Positions 19,710 through 29,345 of a stretch of DNA of 64,000 bases are shown in pieces. The first letter of the stretch is position 1; each line of letters starts with the position of its first letter. The notes under the pieces were generated by a model. That model saw only the letters and a program-made list of their open reading frames with translations. It made no database searches and was not told where the DNA came from. The translations under genes were made by a program, and so were the position numbers. The stretch spans positions 1,302,001 through 1,366,000 of the forward strand of contig NZ_OX366335.1 in assembly GCF_947250635.1 (NCBI RefSeq). Reading direction: 5' to 3'. This stretch comes from Wolbachia endosymbiont (group B) of Parapoynx stratiotata (GTDB lineage Bacteria > Pseudomonadota > Alphaproteobacteria > Rickettsiales > Anaplasmataceae).

Positions 19710-20507
19710 CTAATTTTTCTGAAGGGAAACCAGAACTTGATCAGTATTTTTATCTACTAATTCGAGGTAGCCAAATTTGTTAATTTGAGATTTTATTAGT
19801 ATAGGAATCTTATTTCGATTTAAATAAAATCCCTGTTTTGATTGTTTATTAAGCCGCAACCTTACATCCCCATTTTTCCAAGCAAGCATCTTATTTATTC
19901 CAGATTTTTCTTTACAATTATCTTCATTTACAAATCCTAAGTATTCATCTTCTGAAGAAGATATTGCAATCTTGCATATTCTATACCCTACCCAATTCCC
20001 TAGATATGGATCAGTATCGTCTTTTTCGTGAAGCTTGAACTCTCCTTTGACATATTCCCATGGAGCTTTTGCATCACCTACCTTTTTTAGAAAGAGTACG
20101 TCCTGATCAAAGTTTATAATGGTCCTTGTATGAAATGTTGTTAAGCTTGTGTCCCATAATAGTTTTTCTGTGATGCTAAAATGCTCTTTATCCTTTTGCA
20201 TATTTTGAAATGATACGATTATCACATCTGCTCCAACTTCTCTTCCATAGTTAACATATTGACTAGCACGCCCATGTTTGGCTGTGAATGATGACTTACC
20301 TATTAACAGAAAGTCATTAAATAACGCATTATATATAGTCTGTGCACTGTAAGCTGTACCGACGTAAACCGGCTGTTTGTTGGATGAAGGGTACTTTTCT
20401 GGTGCAAGATGAGTATACGAGCTCTTTAATAAATAGTGAAAAGTGCAACTGGTAAGCAAGAAGGGCAAACCAATCAATAATAAAACTTCTGTTAATCTCT
20501 TTGGCAT
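19710..20507 (-). CDS. Putative lipoprotein of unknown function
   Basis: 265 aa from ATG 20507, chosen because it gives a short basic head (MPKRLTEV) and hydrophobic core ending in the lipobox LLTSC; an ATG at 20567 adds 20 residues. After the lipidated Cys comes a segment TFHYLLKSSYTHLAPEKYPS, then YGREVGADVIIVSFQN, a pattern seen in several small bacterial lipoproteins that handle repeated names of cargo, but I recognise no family. No catalytic motif is seen. It is likely anchored in the inner or outer membrane. It lies upstream of pyrD on the same strand. Confidence 0.75.
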   Translation of the reverse strand: MPKRLTEVLLLIGLPFLLTSCTFHYLLKSSYTHLAPEKYPSSNKQPVYVGTAYSAQTIYNALFNDFLLIGKSSFTAKHGRASQYVNYGREVGADVIIVSFQNMQKDKEHFSITEKLLWDTSLTTFHTRTIINFDQDVLFLKKVGDAKAPWEYVKGEFKLHEKDDTDPYLGNWVGYRICKIAISSSEDEYLGFVNEDNCKEKSGINKMLAWKNGDVRLRLNKQSKQGFYLNRNKIPILIKSQINKFGYLELVDKNTDQVLVSLQKN

Positions 20508-20614
20508 TTTACTGCTTATATTTTGAATATAGTATCTTATTTCTTTAAATATTTCATTAAAAGCCACACTTCTTGTTAAAATTTCAGAAGAAAAAACGAT
20601 CTAATTGGAGTAAG

Positions 20615-20686
20615 AGGCCGGGACCGGAATTGAACCGGTATAAAAGGATTTGCAGTCCTCCGCATAAGCCATTCTGCCACCCAGCC
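20615..20686 (-). tRNA. tRNA-Cys (anticodon GCA)
   Basis: The minus-strand sequence folds as a 72-nt cloverleaf. The acceptor pairs GGCTGGG with CCCGGCC (one G-U), the anticodon loop CTGCAAA lies between AGGA and TCCT, the T arm is ACCGG TTCAATT CCGGT, and U is the discriminator as expected for Cys. No CCA is encoded. It begins only 5 nt after the fba stop codon on the same strand, so it is very likely processed from the fba transcript. Confidence 0.95.
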
Positions 20687-20691
20687 GTTTT

Positions 20692-21600
20692 TTATGCATA
20701 GATATCCATTATATCTTTTAGCATAGATAAAGCATCCTCTCTTTTTCTTTGAAAAGTGTTACGCCCGATAATTGAACCATTACCACCGCCTTGCTTAATT
20801 TCTTTCGCTTCATTGCATATGTCATTCACTGATTTCGACTCGCCACCAGAAAAAACTACTATTCTTTTCCCTGCAAAACAAGATCTTTTAACATATTCAA
20901 TTCTTTTAGATAATGACTCAATATTTTCTGTTTCTATTTTCTCCCTTTCCAAATAGTTAATTGGAAGTTTTACTTTGATTATATTAGCGCCAAGTAAAGC
21001 TGCTATGTGCGCAGCATAGGCAATAACATCAACTGCTGTTTCGCCTTCTTTGGAAATTCCTTCACCGCGTGGATAAGACCATAGCACTACGGCAAGGCCG
21101 CAAGACTTAGCCTCAGCTATAATTTCGCGAGCTTCTTCCATCATATCGAAGCACTTAGCAGAACCAGGATATATAGTAAACCCAACAGCTACGCAACCCA
21201 AACGCAGCGCATCTTTTACAGAAGCAGTTATTGCTTGATCAGAAGTTAAGTTTTTCGAGTGCAAGGAGTTAGCACTATTAAGCTTCAAAATAAGTGGTAG
21301 CATTCCAGCATAAGTTGAAGCACCAGCTTCGATCATACCAAGCGGAGCAGCATATGCGCTTACTCCCGAATCAACTGCAAGCTGAAAATGATAATGCGGA
21401 TCGTAAGCATCAGGATTAACTTCAAAACTTTTTATTGGCCCATGCTCAAATCCTTGATCTACAGGAAGAATTACTAACTTGCCAATTCCACTAAGTTTTC
21501 CATGCATAAGAATACGAGCAAGATTTGCTTTTACTCCAGGATTTTCACTTTCGTAATAACTTAGGATTTGTTTTACTTCTTCACTCATTAACATCTTCAA
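20692..21600 (-). CDS. fba: Class I fructose-bisphosphate aldolase (DhnA/FbaB type)
   Basis: 302 aa. The protein has the archaeal-type class I aldolase pattern: LVILPVDQGFEHGPIKSF near residue 41, CVAVGFTIYPGS near 136, VLWSYPRGEGISKEG near 170, ANIIKVKLPINY near 207 (Schiff-base Lys region) and VFSGGESKSVNDI near 248. In Wolbachia, which lacks parts of upper glycolysis, this enzyme is thought to work in gluconeogenesis. Alternative starts at MLMSEEV and MSEEV lie within four codons. The tRNA-Cys gene follows after 5 nt. Confidence 0.93.
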   Translation of the reverse strand: MKMLMSEEVKQILSYYESENPGVKANLARILMHGKLSGIGKLVILPVDQGFEHGPIKSFEVNPDAYDPHYHFQLAVDSGVSAYAAPLGMIEAGASTYAGMLPLILKLNSANSLHSKNLTSDQAITASVKDALRLGCVAVGFTIYPGSAKCFDMMEEAREIIAEAKSCGLAVVLWSYPRGEGISKEGETAVDVIAYAAHIAALLGANIIKVKLPINYLEREKIETENIESLSKRIEYVKRSCFAGKRIVVFSGGESKSVNDICNEAKEIKQGGGNGSIIGRNTFQRKREDALSMLKDIMDIYA

Positions 21601-21646
21601 ATTTACTTAAAGTGTAGCAAAAACTATAGTTGAAGCAAAGACCTTT

Positions 21647-22633
21647 TTATACTCTTGCTCCTACACCTATATTTAAAGGTGTAACTTTAGGATCGGTGGT
21701 GTGCTGTTGTGGTTTTTCTTGAATTAAATCTTCAAAATACATTTTAACAATAGGAATAATGAGCGGCATAAGCACTAATTTATAGTCATACCATGCAAAC
21801 TTTTCCTTGTAGCTAAATTCTGCATCTTCTTCGTATAAACGCTGGATGCAGTGCTCACTATATAATTCAGAAGCTTTCGTAAAAGTTCTAAGTAAAGCAA
21901 TCAGTAATAAATCCAATGCCAAATTAACTATCAGCATTGTTCCATATTGAACAGGCCAGCCATTTTGTGCAATTTCCGATGCTAAACTGCACACAGCAAA
22001 CGCTACTGCAATACATATCACATAATTATCAGCAGCAATAAGTAAATTAAACCTTCGGTTGAATCTATCCATATTTCCTTCTTGTGAACCACTTTGTTTA
22101 CTTGCTGCATAAATAATGCCAAAGGATATCATGAACAACAATGGCCAAATCCCTATGCTGAATGAATAAAATTGAGAAGCGATGTTTTGCACTTTGCCAC
22201 TGTTAGCAAGTTGCGATAAGTAATATTTGACTTTAGGCGACGGACCAAGTATCACATTTGCTAATATAAAAAATAAAAATGCTCTATTTATAGCTTTACT
22301 TCTACGTGATAAAATCTCATAGGTTTTTCTTTGCTCTTCTTGCTGTAATGGTATAGATATGCCAGCTGCTTTTAAAGCATTAAGATATTGCTCTAGCTTA
22401 TCTTTATCTGCACTAAGTTTTTTAAACTTTTCTTCAGCTACTTTTTTTTCTTTCTCTCCTATTACTTTATCAGGGTGACATTTTAATGAAGCTTTTCTAA
22501 AGCGCCGCTCAACTAACTTAAGTACATCATCAAACTCCTGGCTTATTACTTCTTCTACTTTTATTCCCAGCCTTGAAAATAAGTTCTGTAAATCTTGATT
22601 ACTGTAATATTGATTTCTAGTTAAACTTGCCAC
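21647..22633 (-). CDS. J-domain membrane protein
   Basis: 328 aa. The N-terminal J-domain-like segment contains FRKASLKCHPDKVIGEKEKK near residue 47, with the HPD tripeptide that stimulates DnaK. The domain is degenerate at its first helix. A basic linker is followed by about five hydrophobic segments (residues 115-250) and a cytoplasmic-looking tail ending KVTPLNIGVGARV. It is probably a membrane-bound DnaK recruiter. I know of Wolbachia proteins of this architecture but not of a tested role. It lies between fba and clpA, all on the minus strand. Confidence 0.8.
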   Translation of the reverse strand: MASLTRNQYYSNQDLQNLFSRLGIKVEEVISQEFDDVLKLVERRFRKASLKCHPDKVIGEKEKKVAEEKFKKLSADKDKLEQYLNALKAAGISIPLQQEEQRKTYEILSRRSKAINRAFLFFILANVILGPSPKVKYYLSQLANSGKVQNIASQFYSFSIGIWPLLFMISFGIIYAASKQSGSQEGNMDRFNRRFNLLIAADNYVICIAVAFAVCSLASEIAQNGWPVQYGTMLIVNLALDLLLIALLRTFTKASELYSEHCIQRLYEEDAEFSYKEKFAWYDYKLVLMPLIIPIVKMYFEDLIQEKPQQHTTDPKVTPLNIGVGARV

Positions 22634-22689
22634 TTTAGCCTCATTAAAAAATGAGGCTTATACTACAAATTTAATACTCAAGCAAGAAT

Positions 22690-24969
22690 TTAAACTATAT
22701 TAAAAGCAATTTCTTGTTTATCCATATAAATCCTTAATTTCTTTCCTTTGATTAATTGACGATTCAGCATTTCTTCAGCCAAATGACTTTTTATCTCTTT
22801 TTCAATCAACCTCTCTATCGGACGTGCTCCCATTTCTTTGCTGTAGCCAGTTTGTGCAAGATAAAACTTTACTTCCTCTTCGACTGAGCAACTTATGCCC
22901 TTTTGCATAAGTTGCTTTTTCAATTCTTGAACAAATTTATCCACAATATACAAAATGACATCTAAATTGAGGTCAGAAAAAGAAATGACTGCATCCAAGC
23001 GATTACGAAATTCAGGGCTAAAAATCCGTTCTACTGCTTTTTCGCTATCACCAATATTAAAGTCCTTATACCCAAAGCCAATAGAACTTTTGCTACGCTC
23101 AAATGCACCTGCATTGGTTGTCATAATTAAAATTATATTGGAAAAATTAACTTTACGCCCGTAAGTATCTGTAACATAACCATAATCCATGACTTGTAGT
23201 AATATATTGTAAATATCACTATGAGCTTTCTCAATTTCATCAAGAAGTACCACACTATATTGATTGTTAGATACAGATTCTGTAAGCAATCCACCTTGGT
23301 CGTAACCCACATATCCAGGAGGGGAACCAATCATTCTAGATATTGTGTGAGGTTCCATATACTCGGACATATCAAATCGTATAAGGTTCATACCCATATT
23401 CTGTGCTAATTTCTTTGCAAGCTCAGTCTTACCTACGCCAGTTGGTCCTGCAAAAAGATAATTTGCCAAGGGTTTACTGTAACTTCTCAGACCAGATTTA
23501 GCAATTTTAATAGAATTAACAAGAGACTCTATCGCTTGCTCTTGACCAAAAATGGCTTTCTTGAGATTTTCTTTCAAAGATTTTACTCTTTGCACATCAT
23601 CAAGCTCGCAAGGTACGTTTGTAATCCTAGTGATAGTATTCTTAATATCTCTACTGTTTATAATTTTTCGCCTGTTTTTTTGTAACTTACAATACGCCCC
23701 TGCTTCATCTATAACATCAACTGCTTTATCAGGTAATATTCGCCCAGTAATATACTTGTGTGAAAGTTCAGCTGCAGATTTAATGGCATGTTTCGTGTAA
23801 TATACTCCATGATACCTTTCATAGTAATGCTTTATACCATCTAGTATCTTTACTGTATCATTAATAGAAGACTCTTTTACATTAATTTTTTGAAACCTCC
23901 TTGCTAATGCTTTATCCTTTTCAAAGCTATTGCTATATTCTCTATATGTAGTTGCACCTATACAACGCAACGCACCTCTTGCAAGTGCAGGTTTGAGCAG
24001 ATTGCCAGCATCAAGAAAGCTGCCACTTGTTGAACCCGCTCCAATAATAGTGTGTATTTCATCAATGAAAAGAATAGCGCCAGGTTTTGCCTCAATTACT
24101 TTTATTATAGATTTTATTCTCTCTTCGAAGTCACCTCTATAGCGTGTTCCTGCAAGAAGTGATCCTAAATCCAAAGCATAAATTATGCTGGATCTCAGTG
24201 CACTCGGAACACTACCTTCAATAATTTTCAATACCAAGCCTTCAACTATTGTTGTTTTACCAACACCTGGTTCTCCGACATATAAAGGGTTATTTTTTCT
24301 GCGTCTTAGCAAGATTTCTATAGTGCGATTTAATTCATAATCACGACCAATGACATAATCTATTTTTTTGCTTCTTGCATAATCATTTAAATTTCTACAA
24401 TAATTTTGTAGAACTTCTTCATCTTTTAATAATTCACCTTTATTTGCTACAGTAGAGATATCGTTATTCTTATCAAGTTTTATCTTGCGATTAGTTACAT
24501 ATTCTTCTATATCACCTGAATATTTTATATTGGATATGTTATAAATCAAATTAGAATCCTTTGCATTCTGTTTGCGTAATAGCTCTTCAATGTATAAATC
24601 TTGCTCAGACAGAATCTCTAATAGAATACTTGCTCCATTTATTTCTTTTCTTCCCAGACGATGAGCTCGTATCATGGCTTTATGTATTATGCGTTGAAAT
24701 AGCACATCAGGCTCAACTTTATTGACAGTTAATTCGGAGTTGTCTTGTAAAAAACCTTTTGTATTATTACCACGATCATTCCTTAATATAATATTATCTA
24801 TATTTATGATTTCACCAGCTCTGATGTTACATCTTGATAAAACATAATTTACATCCACATCTTTGGTTAATGCTAGCAACAAATGTTCCACTTTTGCATA
24901 TTTAAGCTTACAATCAGAAGCAATCTGTAACGCTCTATTTAAACTTGCCTCTAAATTTTTAGAAATCAT
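22690..24969 (-). CDS. clpA: ATP-dependent Clp protease ATP-binding subunit ClpA
   Basis: 759 aa, an unfoldase that feeds substrates to ClpP. The N-domain (1-145) has the Clp_N repeats. The first AAA module carries GEPGVGKTTIVEGL (Walker A) and ILFIDEIHTIIGAG (Walker B). The second carries GPTGVGKTELAKKLAQ and VVLLDEIEKAHSDIY. The tripeptide region SSIGFGYKD near 620 corresponds to the ClpP-docking loop. There is no long middle domain, which separates it from ClpB. Its upstream region shares a 14-nt motif with that of cspA. Confidence 0.96.
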   Translation of the reverse strand: MISKNLEASLNRALQIASDCKLKYAKVEHLLLALTKDVDVNYVLSRCNIRAGEIINIDNIILRNDRGNNTKGFLQDNSELTVNKVEPDVLFQRIIHKAMIRAHRLGRKEINGASILLEILSEQDLYIEELLRKQNAKDSNLIYNISNIKYSGDIEEYVTNRKIKLDKNNDISTVANKGELLKDEEVLQNYCRNLNDYARSKKIDYVIGRDYELNRTIEILLRRRKNNPLYVGEPGVGKTTIVEGLVLKIIEGSVPSALRSSIIYALDLGSLLAGTRYRGDFEERIKSIIKVIEAKPGAILFIDEIHTIIGAGSTSGSFLDAGNLLKPALARGALRCIGATTYREYSNSFEKDKALARRFQKINVKESSINDTVKILDGIKHYYERYHGVYYTKHAIKSAAELSHKYITGRILPDKAVDVIDEAGAYCKLQKNRRKIINSRDIKNTITRITNVPCELDDVQRVKSLKENLKKAIFGQEQAIESLVNSIKIAKSGLRSYSKPLANYLFAGPTGVGKTELAKKLAQNMGMNLIRFDMSEYMEPHTISRMIGSPPGYVGYDQGGLLTESVSNNQYSVVLLDEIEKAHSDIYNILLQVMDYGYVTDTYGRKVNFSNIILIMTTNAGAFERSKSSIGFGYKDFNIGDSEKAVERIFSPEFRNRLDAVISFSDLNLDVILYIVDKFVQELKKQLMQKGISCSVEEEVKFYLAQTGYSKEMGARPIERLIEKEIKSHLAEEMLNRQLIKGKKLRIYMDKQEIAFNIV

Positions 24970-25266
24970 CTATTCTCTTTAAAAGTGTAAATTTATATAT
25001 AATTAGTAGCACACAATTATTAAAAAAACTGAAATCTAGCAGCTCGTTGTAGCCAAATTGAATTAAGCTACAGATTATAGTCCACACAGCCTAACATTAT
25101 ACCGTTGTGATAATCTCAAAACGTTATAAGCAGCAGAATTAAGATTATCAAATTGTAGGTAAATCTAATTTGGGCTAGCTATATATTCTTTCTACCATCC
25201 TCCAATCACTTCACTTTGCAGCAAGTTTACTGGAGCTTTTAAAGAATAGAAGAATAGTTAAGTACA
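24970..25266. other. 297-bp spacer, no gene seen
   Basis: The spacer lies between the clpA start and the helicase stop on the minus strand. It should contain the clpA promoter. A motif AGCACACAATTATT (25008-25021, plus-strand reading) is shared with the cspA upstream region. I see no ORF or RNA gene. Confidence 0.5.
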
Positions 25267-26493
25267 TTAATACGCTTTTTCTAGTACTCTGCTTTTCTTC
25301 TTAAATACATTGATCTTTTTTCTACCATATTTAGCCTTTAACGTACTTGGCCTTTTAAAGATCTTTTTGCTGTTACGTTTTTGAGATTGCATACTACAAT
25401 CAAAATTTGGCTCTCCTTCTTTATCTGCTAGTGCAGGCAGTCTTCTCTTATCTTGAGGTGTAACAAAAGATAATGCAAATCCTTCAGCTCCCGCACGTGC
25501 AGTTCTACCTATACGATGAACATAATCAGCTTGCGATTGTGGTACATCATAATTGATAACATGTTGAATGTGCGGAATATCAAGGCCGCGAGAAGCAACA
25601 TCTGTTGCAACCATGATTTGATTGCGGCCACGACGAAAAGAATCAATGACTCTTTCACGCTTGTGCTGCCTTAAATCACCATGAATTGCCAAAGCGCTAT
25701 AGTCATCTTTGTGCAATTTGTCAGCTAGCTGATCCGCTCCTCGCTTTGTTTTGACAAAAATAATGATCGATCCTTTGCGCTGACATAATTGTGTAACAAG
25801 CTTGCCATATTTTTCTGATTCTGATGCATAAACAACTTCTTGTTTAATTTTTACAGAAGTTGTAGCCTGGCAATCAACAGAAACACGCTCTGGTTGATTA
25901 AGATATTTTTCAGTAAGTTTTACTATTTCTCCAGGAAGAGTTGCAGAAAACATAAGAGTTTGCCTTATTTTAGGCAAATGCTTCATAATTTCTTCAATCT
26001 GAATTCCAAAGCCCATATCAAACATACGATCCGTCTCATCAAGCACAAGAATACCAACATTCCGAGTAACTAAAGTTTTACGCTCAATATGGTCTATAAT
26101 ACGACCAGGAGTACCTATTATAATTTGTGGTTTTCTCTGAAGCTGATTTAGCTGCCTAAAAATAGGCTCGCCTCCGATCAACAAAGCAACTCTTAGTAAA
26201 GAACTTTGAGATAAGAGTTTTCTTATCTCACTTGTTACCTGATGAGCAAGCTCTCTGGTTGGCACGATGACTAAAGCTGAACCAATGCTTGGCTCATTCA
26301 TCAATTTAGCAACCAGTGGAATAGCAAACGCTAAGGTTTTTCCAGTTCCCGTTTGAGCAGACCCAAGAATATCTTTGCCTTGAAGAGCTAGAGGAATCGC
26401 TTGCACCTGAATCGGGGTTGGAACACAAAGATTATTTTTACTTAGAGCTTGCCTAAGCAAAGTTGGAAGCCCCATTTCATGAAAATTACTCAC
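25267..26493 (-). CDS. DEAD-box RNA helicase, RhlE type
   Basis: 408 aa. Motifs are in order: Q-motif PTPIQVQAIP, AQTGTGKT, PTRELAHQV, GTPGRI, LVLDETDRMFDMGF, MFSATLPGEI, IIFVKTKRGAD, VATDVASRGLDIP and HRIGRTARAG. Motif II reads DETD and not DEAD, a conservative change that I believe also occurs in related proteins. The basic C-terminal tail (KIFKRPSTLKAKYGRKKINV) probably binds RNA. It likely acts in ribosome assembly or mRNA turnover, and its neighbour cspA is another RNA-structure factor. Confidence 0.95.
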   Translation of the reverse strand: MSNFHEMGLPTLLRQALSKNNLCVPTPIQVQAIPLALQGKDILGSAQTGTGKTLAFAIPLVAKLMNEPSIGSALVIVPTRELAHQVTSEIRKLLSQSSLLRVALLIGGEPIFRQLNQLQRKPQIIIGTPGRIIDHIERKTLVTRNVGILVLDETDRMFDMGFGIQIEEIMKHLPKIRQTLMFSATLPGEIVKLTEKYLNQPERVSVDCQATTSVKIKQEVVYASESEKYGKLVTQLCQRKGSIIIFVKTKRGADQLADKLHKDDYSALAIHGDLRQHKRERVIDSFRRGRNQIMVATDVASRGLDIPHIQHVINYDVPQSQADYVHRIGRTARAGAEGFALSFVTPQDKRRLPALADKEGEPNFDCSMQSQKRNSKKIFKRPSTLKAKYGRKKINVFKKKSRVLEKAY

Positions 26494-26527
26494 AATACAT
26501 TACCCTATTAAAAAGCTTCACGATAGA

Positions 26528-26779
26528 CTAATCTTCCAATCTTAAATTTATTGCAGACTTTTTATCTTCTCCGTTCCTACCACGCTCTTCTTTAAGCTCA
26601 TAACTTACTCTTTCCCCTTTCATTCCTCTCTTTTTATCCTCTCCTCGAAGTGCATCAGGTCTTATTCCTGAACGTTCTAATGTACTAACATGTAAAAAAA
26701 CGTCCTCACCTTTACCTTCTGGCTTGATGAAACCATAGCCTTTTTCAACATTAAACCATTTTATATTACCAAATTCCAT
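26528..26779 (-). CDS. cspA: Cold-shock domain protein
   Basis: 83 aa, a single cold-shock domain that binds single-stranded nucleic acid. RNP1 is KGYGFIKPEG (residues about 14-23) and RNP2 is DVFLHVSTL (about 26-34). A charged C-terminal extension (KKRGMKGERVSYELKEERGR) is longer than in E. coli CspA and typical of alphaproteobacteria. A 174-bp upstream spacer with an imperfect palindrome around 26918-26937 may hold its promoter. It lies 34 nt upstream of the helicase on the same strand. Confidence 0.93.
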   Translation of the reverse strand: MEFGNIKWFNVEKGYGFIKPEGKGEDVFLHVSTLERSGIRPDALRGEDKKRGMKGERVSYELKEERGRNGEDKKSAINLRLED

Positions 26780-26953
26780 ATGGATAACTCCTAAACTACT
26801 AACTAATATTATTAATGTGATGAAAAACTTTGAAATTACGATTTAGAATGCTTTAAGCTTAGTTACTGCAACTAAACTTCTATACTCCATAGTCTATTCT
26901 TAACATTACATAGTAATAGTACACAATTATTGTACTTAATGCAACTAAAATTT

Positions 26954-28288
26954 TTAATCACTAAGTGAACCTGCTACTGTCATTTCGCTAACTTTAATCG
27001 TTGGTGAATTAAACTGCCCACAGAAAGTTAGGTCATTTGCAACAACTAAATTGCTAAACATATTTTTCAAATTGTCGGCAACAGTAATCTCGTGTATTGG
27101 ATACGTTATTTTACCATTTTCTATAAAAAATCCGCATGCACCTTGACTATAATCGCCATTGATTAAATTAACACCAAAACCAAATAAATCAGTTACATAT
27201 ATTCCTTCTTTTACTTCCTCAATTAATTCCTTAAACGATCTATTACCATTTTTGAAATAGAAATTACTAGCTGAAGGAATAATTGCAGCATTACTTGCAC
27301 GAGTTGCATTTGCGGTCGTTTCCAAGTTTAATTTCCTAGCCGAATATAGATCTAAAATCCAGTTTTGCAGTACTCCATTTTTTACAAATTCATTTCTTCT
27401 GCTCATTATTCCTTCCCCGTCAAACGGTCTTGATGTTATACCCCTTGGTAACAATGGGTCATCAATAATGCTAATCTCAGTATTAAAAATTTGATTATTT
27501 AAACTATTTCTCAAAAAAGAGCTATTATTTACAATATTGCTACCATTTATGGCAGAAGCAAAGCTCTTTACTAGCTCTTTTGCTGCTCTTTTTTCAAAAA
27601 CAACCGGAAATTTGCCTGTCCTGATTGTACATGAACCCAATTGATCTATTGCTCTTTTTGCTGCTTCTTTCCCTATTGACTCCGGTGTTTTTAAATCACT
27701 GAAGTTGCATGCTACATCGTAATCGTAGCCTATTTTCATTTCACTCTTTTCTCCAGCAACAACAGAAACCTGATTAACAAAAATTGACTTACTAAATGAA
27801 CCAACAAAACCAGAAACGGTTGATAATACTGTATTTACTGAAGTATGTGAAGATGAAGCTCCTTCGGAATTAATAATATTTTTATGTGCAAGAGCTGAAT
27901 TTTCTGTAGCTTCAGTAATTTCTTTTAATTTATCAATTGTTACAACATTATTATCTGAGATATTTAAATCTGCAGAAGAGATATAATTACTGCCATCTAC
28001 AGCAAAACTAATATAATGATCTTCCTGGGCATTCTTTGCCATTTCCACCACTTGGCTCACTGCACTACTAAGATTATTCAAATCGTTTGTGGAAATATAC
28101 GCAGCTTTGTTCTTACCTGCTATAGCTCTAATTCCGACAGTACAGTTTCTAGATTGTGATATTTGTTCAATTTTTGATAGACGCTGAGAAACCGAGGTCT
28201 TATTAGTTTCATATATTGTAACTTCTGCGTCTTGATTCTGCTTTTTTATTAGTTTAGTGATATCTGCTGCAATATTTAATATATTCAT
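26954..28288 (-). CDS. pmbA: PmbA/TldE-type peptidase-family protein
   Basis: 444 aa, a member of the TldD/PmbA family. PmbA (TldE) is the partner of the metalloprotease TldD and itself lacks the zinc-binding HExxxH, which I also do not find here. Recognisable segments are NCTVGIRAIAGKNKAAYIST near residue 47, RPFDGEGIMSRRNEFVKNG near 287, and NLINGDYSQGACGFFIENG near 373. It follows atpG on the same strand after 18 nt. It probably acts in peptide turnover or maturation in the cytoplasm. Confidence 0.9.
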   Translation of the reverse strand: MNILNIAADITKLIKKQNQDAEVTIYETNKTSVSQRLSKIEQISQSRNCTVGIRAIAGKNKAAYISTNDLNNLSSAVSQVVEMAKNAQEDHYISFAVDGSNYISSADLNISDNNVVTIDKLKEITEATENSALAHKNIINSEGASSSHTSVNTVLSTVSGFVGSFSKSIFVNQVSVVAGEKSEMKIGYDYDVACNFSDLKTPESIGKEAAKRAIDQLGSCTIRTGKFPVVFEKRAAKELVKSFASAINGSNIVNNSSFLRNSLNNQIFNTEISIIDDPLLPRGITSRPFDGEGIMSRRNEFVKNGVLQNWILDLYSARKLNLETTANATRASNAAIIPSASNFYFKNGNRSFKELIEEVKEGIYVTDLFGFGVNLINGDYSQGACGFFIENGKITYPIHEITVADNLKNMFSNLVVANDLTFCGQFNSPTIKVSEMTVAGSLSD

Positions 28289-28306
28289 TTTTCATTCCTT
28301 GAGTTT

Positions 28307-29179
28307 CTATATAGATTCTGCACCACCTATAACTTCAATCAAATCAGTTGTAATTGCTGCTTGACGAGAACGATTATAAAGTAATGCTAGTTTATTTAGC
28401 ATTTCTTTTGTATTTCTGTTTGCTGATTCCATAGCAACCATCCTAGCACTATTTTCACTTGCTGCACTTTCAAGTAAAGCAGAATAAAGAGCAGCTGTAA
28501 CATAATCTTGAGTCAAAGATTTTAAAATAAACTCAATATTTTGTGGTTCATACTCATAGCCGTAATCTGTTAGAGGACTAACTACAGAATTATCAATTAA
28601 TAATGAGTCTTTACTCCATGGTTTTATTGTTTCTAATATTGGCTTTTGCATGAAGGTATTATAGAATTTACTGTAAAAAACCTTAACTTTATTGTATTTA
28701 CTTAGATCTATATCACTAACCAAGGCTTCCACACGCTTTAGTTTGATTCCCTTACTATTTTCAACCTTCAAGATATTTTTAGAATTAAATCTATTTTTGC
28801 CTGTCTCAAAAGCTTTCTTACCAAAAAAAACAATGTCTACTTTCTTATCATTTGCAATTAATTTGTTTATATGCTCCTGACTGAATTTAACAACAGAGGA
28901 GTTAAAGCTGCCACATAAACCACGATCAGATGCAATAATAAATACTAGGAAAGAATCTTCATTATTGATATTTAGAATTCTTGCTAGTAACTCTTGATCC
29001 GCTGATAGCGCTAGTGAAGAAATAATGCTATGCAGCTTAGATATATGCAATTTTGAATTTGATAATTTCTTTTGGCTTTGTAATAATTTTGCTGCAGAAA
29101 CCATTTGCATTATTTTCGTGGTTTTCTGCACAGACTTAATATTTTTAATTCTTAAGGATAATTCCTTTAAGCTCTTCAT
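28307..29179 (-). CDS. atpG: F1 ATP synthase gamma subunit
   Basis: 290 aa, the rotor shaft of ATP synthase. The N-terminal helix [20 protein letters not shown] with [12 protein letters not shown] and the C-terminal helix [17 protein letters not shown] with [20 protein letters not shown] are the classic paired ends. The central Rossmann-like part contains [16 protein letters not shown] near residue 79. No other atp genes are adjacent, which fits the scattered ATP synthase genes of Rickettsiales. Confidence 0.97.
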   Translation of the reverse strand: MKSLKELSLRIKNIKSVQKTTKIMQMVSAAKLLQSQKKLSNSKLHISKLHSIISSLALSADQELLARILNINNEDSFLVFIIASDRGLCGSFNSSVVKFSQEHINKLIANDKKVDIVFFGKKAFETGKNRFNSKNILKVENSKGIKLKRVEALVSDIDLSKYNKVKVFYSKFYNTFMQKPILETIKPWSKDSLLIDNSVVSPLTDYGYEYEPQNIEFILKSLTQDYVTAALYSALLESAASENSARMVAMESANRNTKEMLNKLALLYNRSRQAAITTDLIEVIGGAESI

Positions 29180-29345
29180 TTTGTATATAATTCTAATTTA
29201 TTAAAATATATAACTGGTAATGTCTAAAAACAAGTTTTTTTGACATTGGAGTCAAACCTAATTAAGAAACTCACAGATTTACTGTTTTGAGATAAAGATT
29301 ATATTAAAGCAATCTCGATGTAAAAGTATCACACCTTATGGAGTC

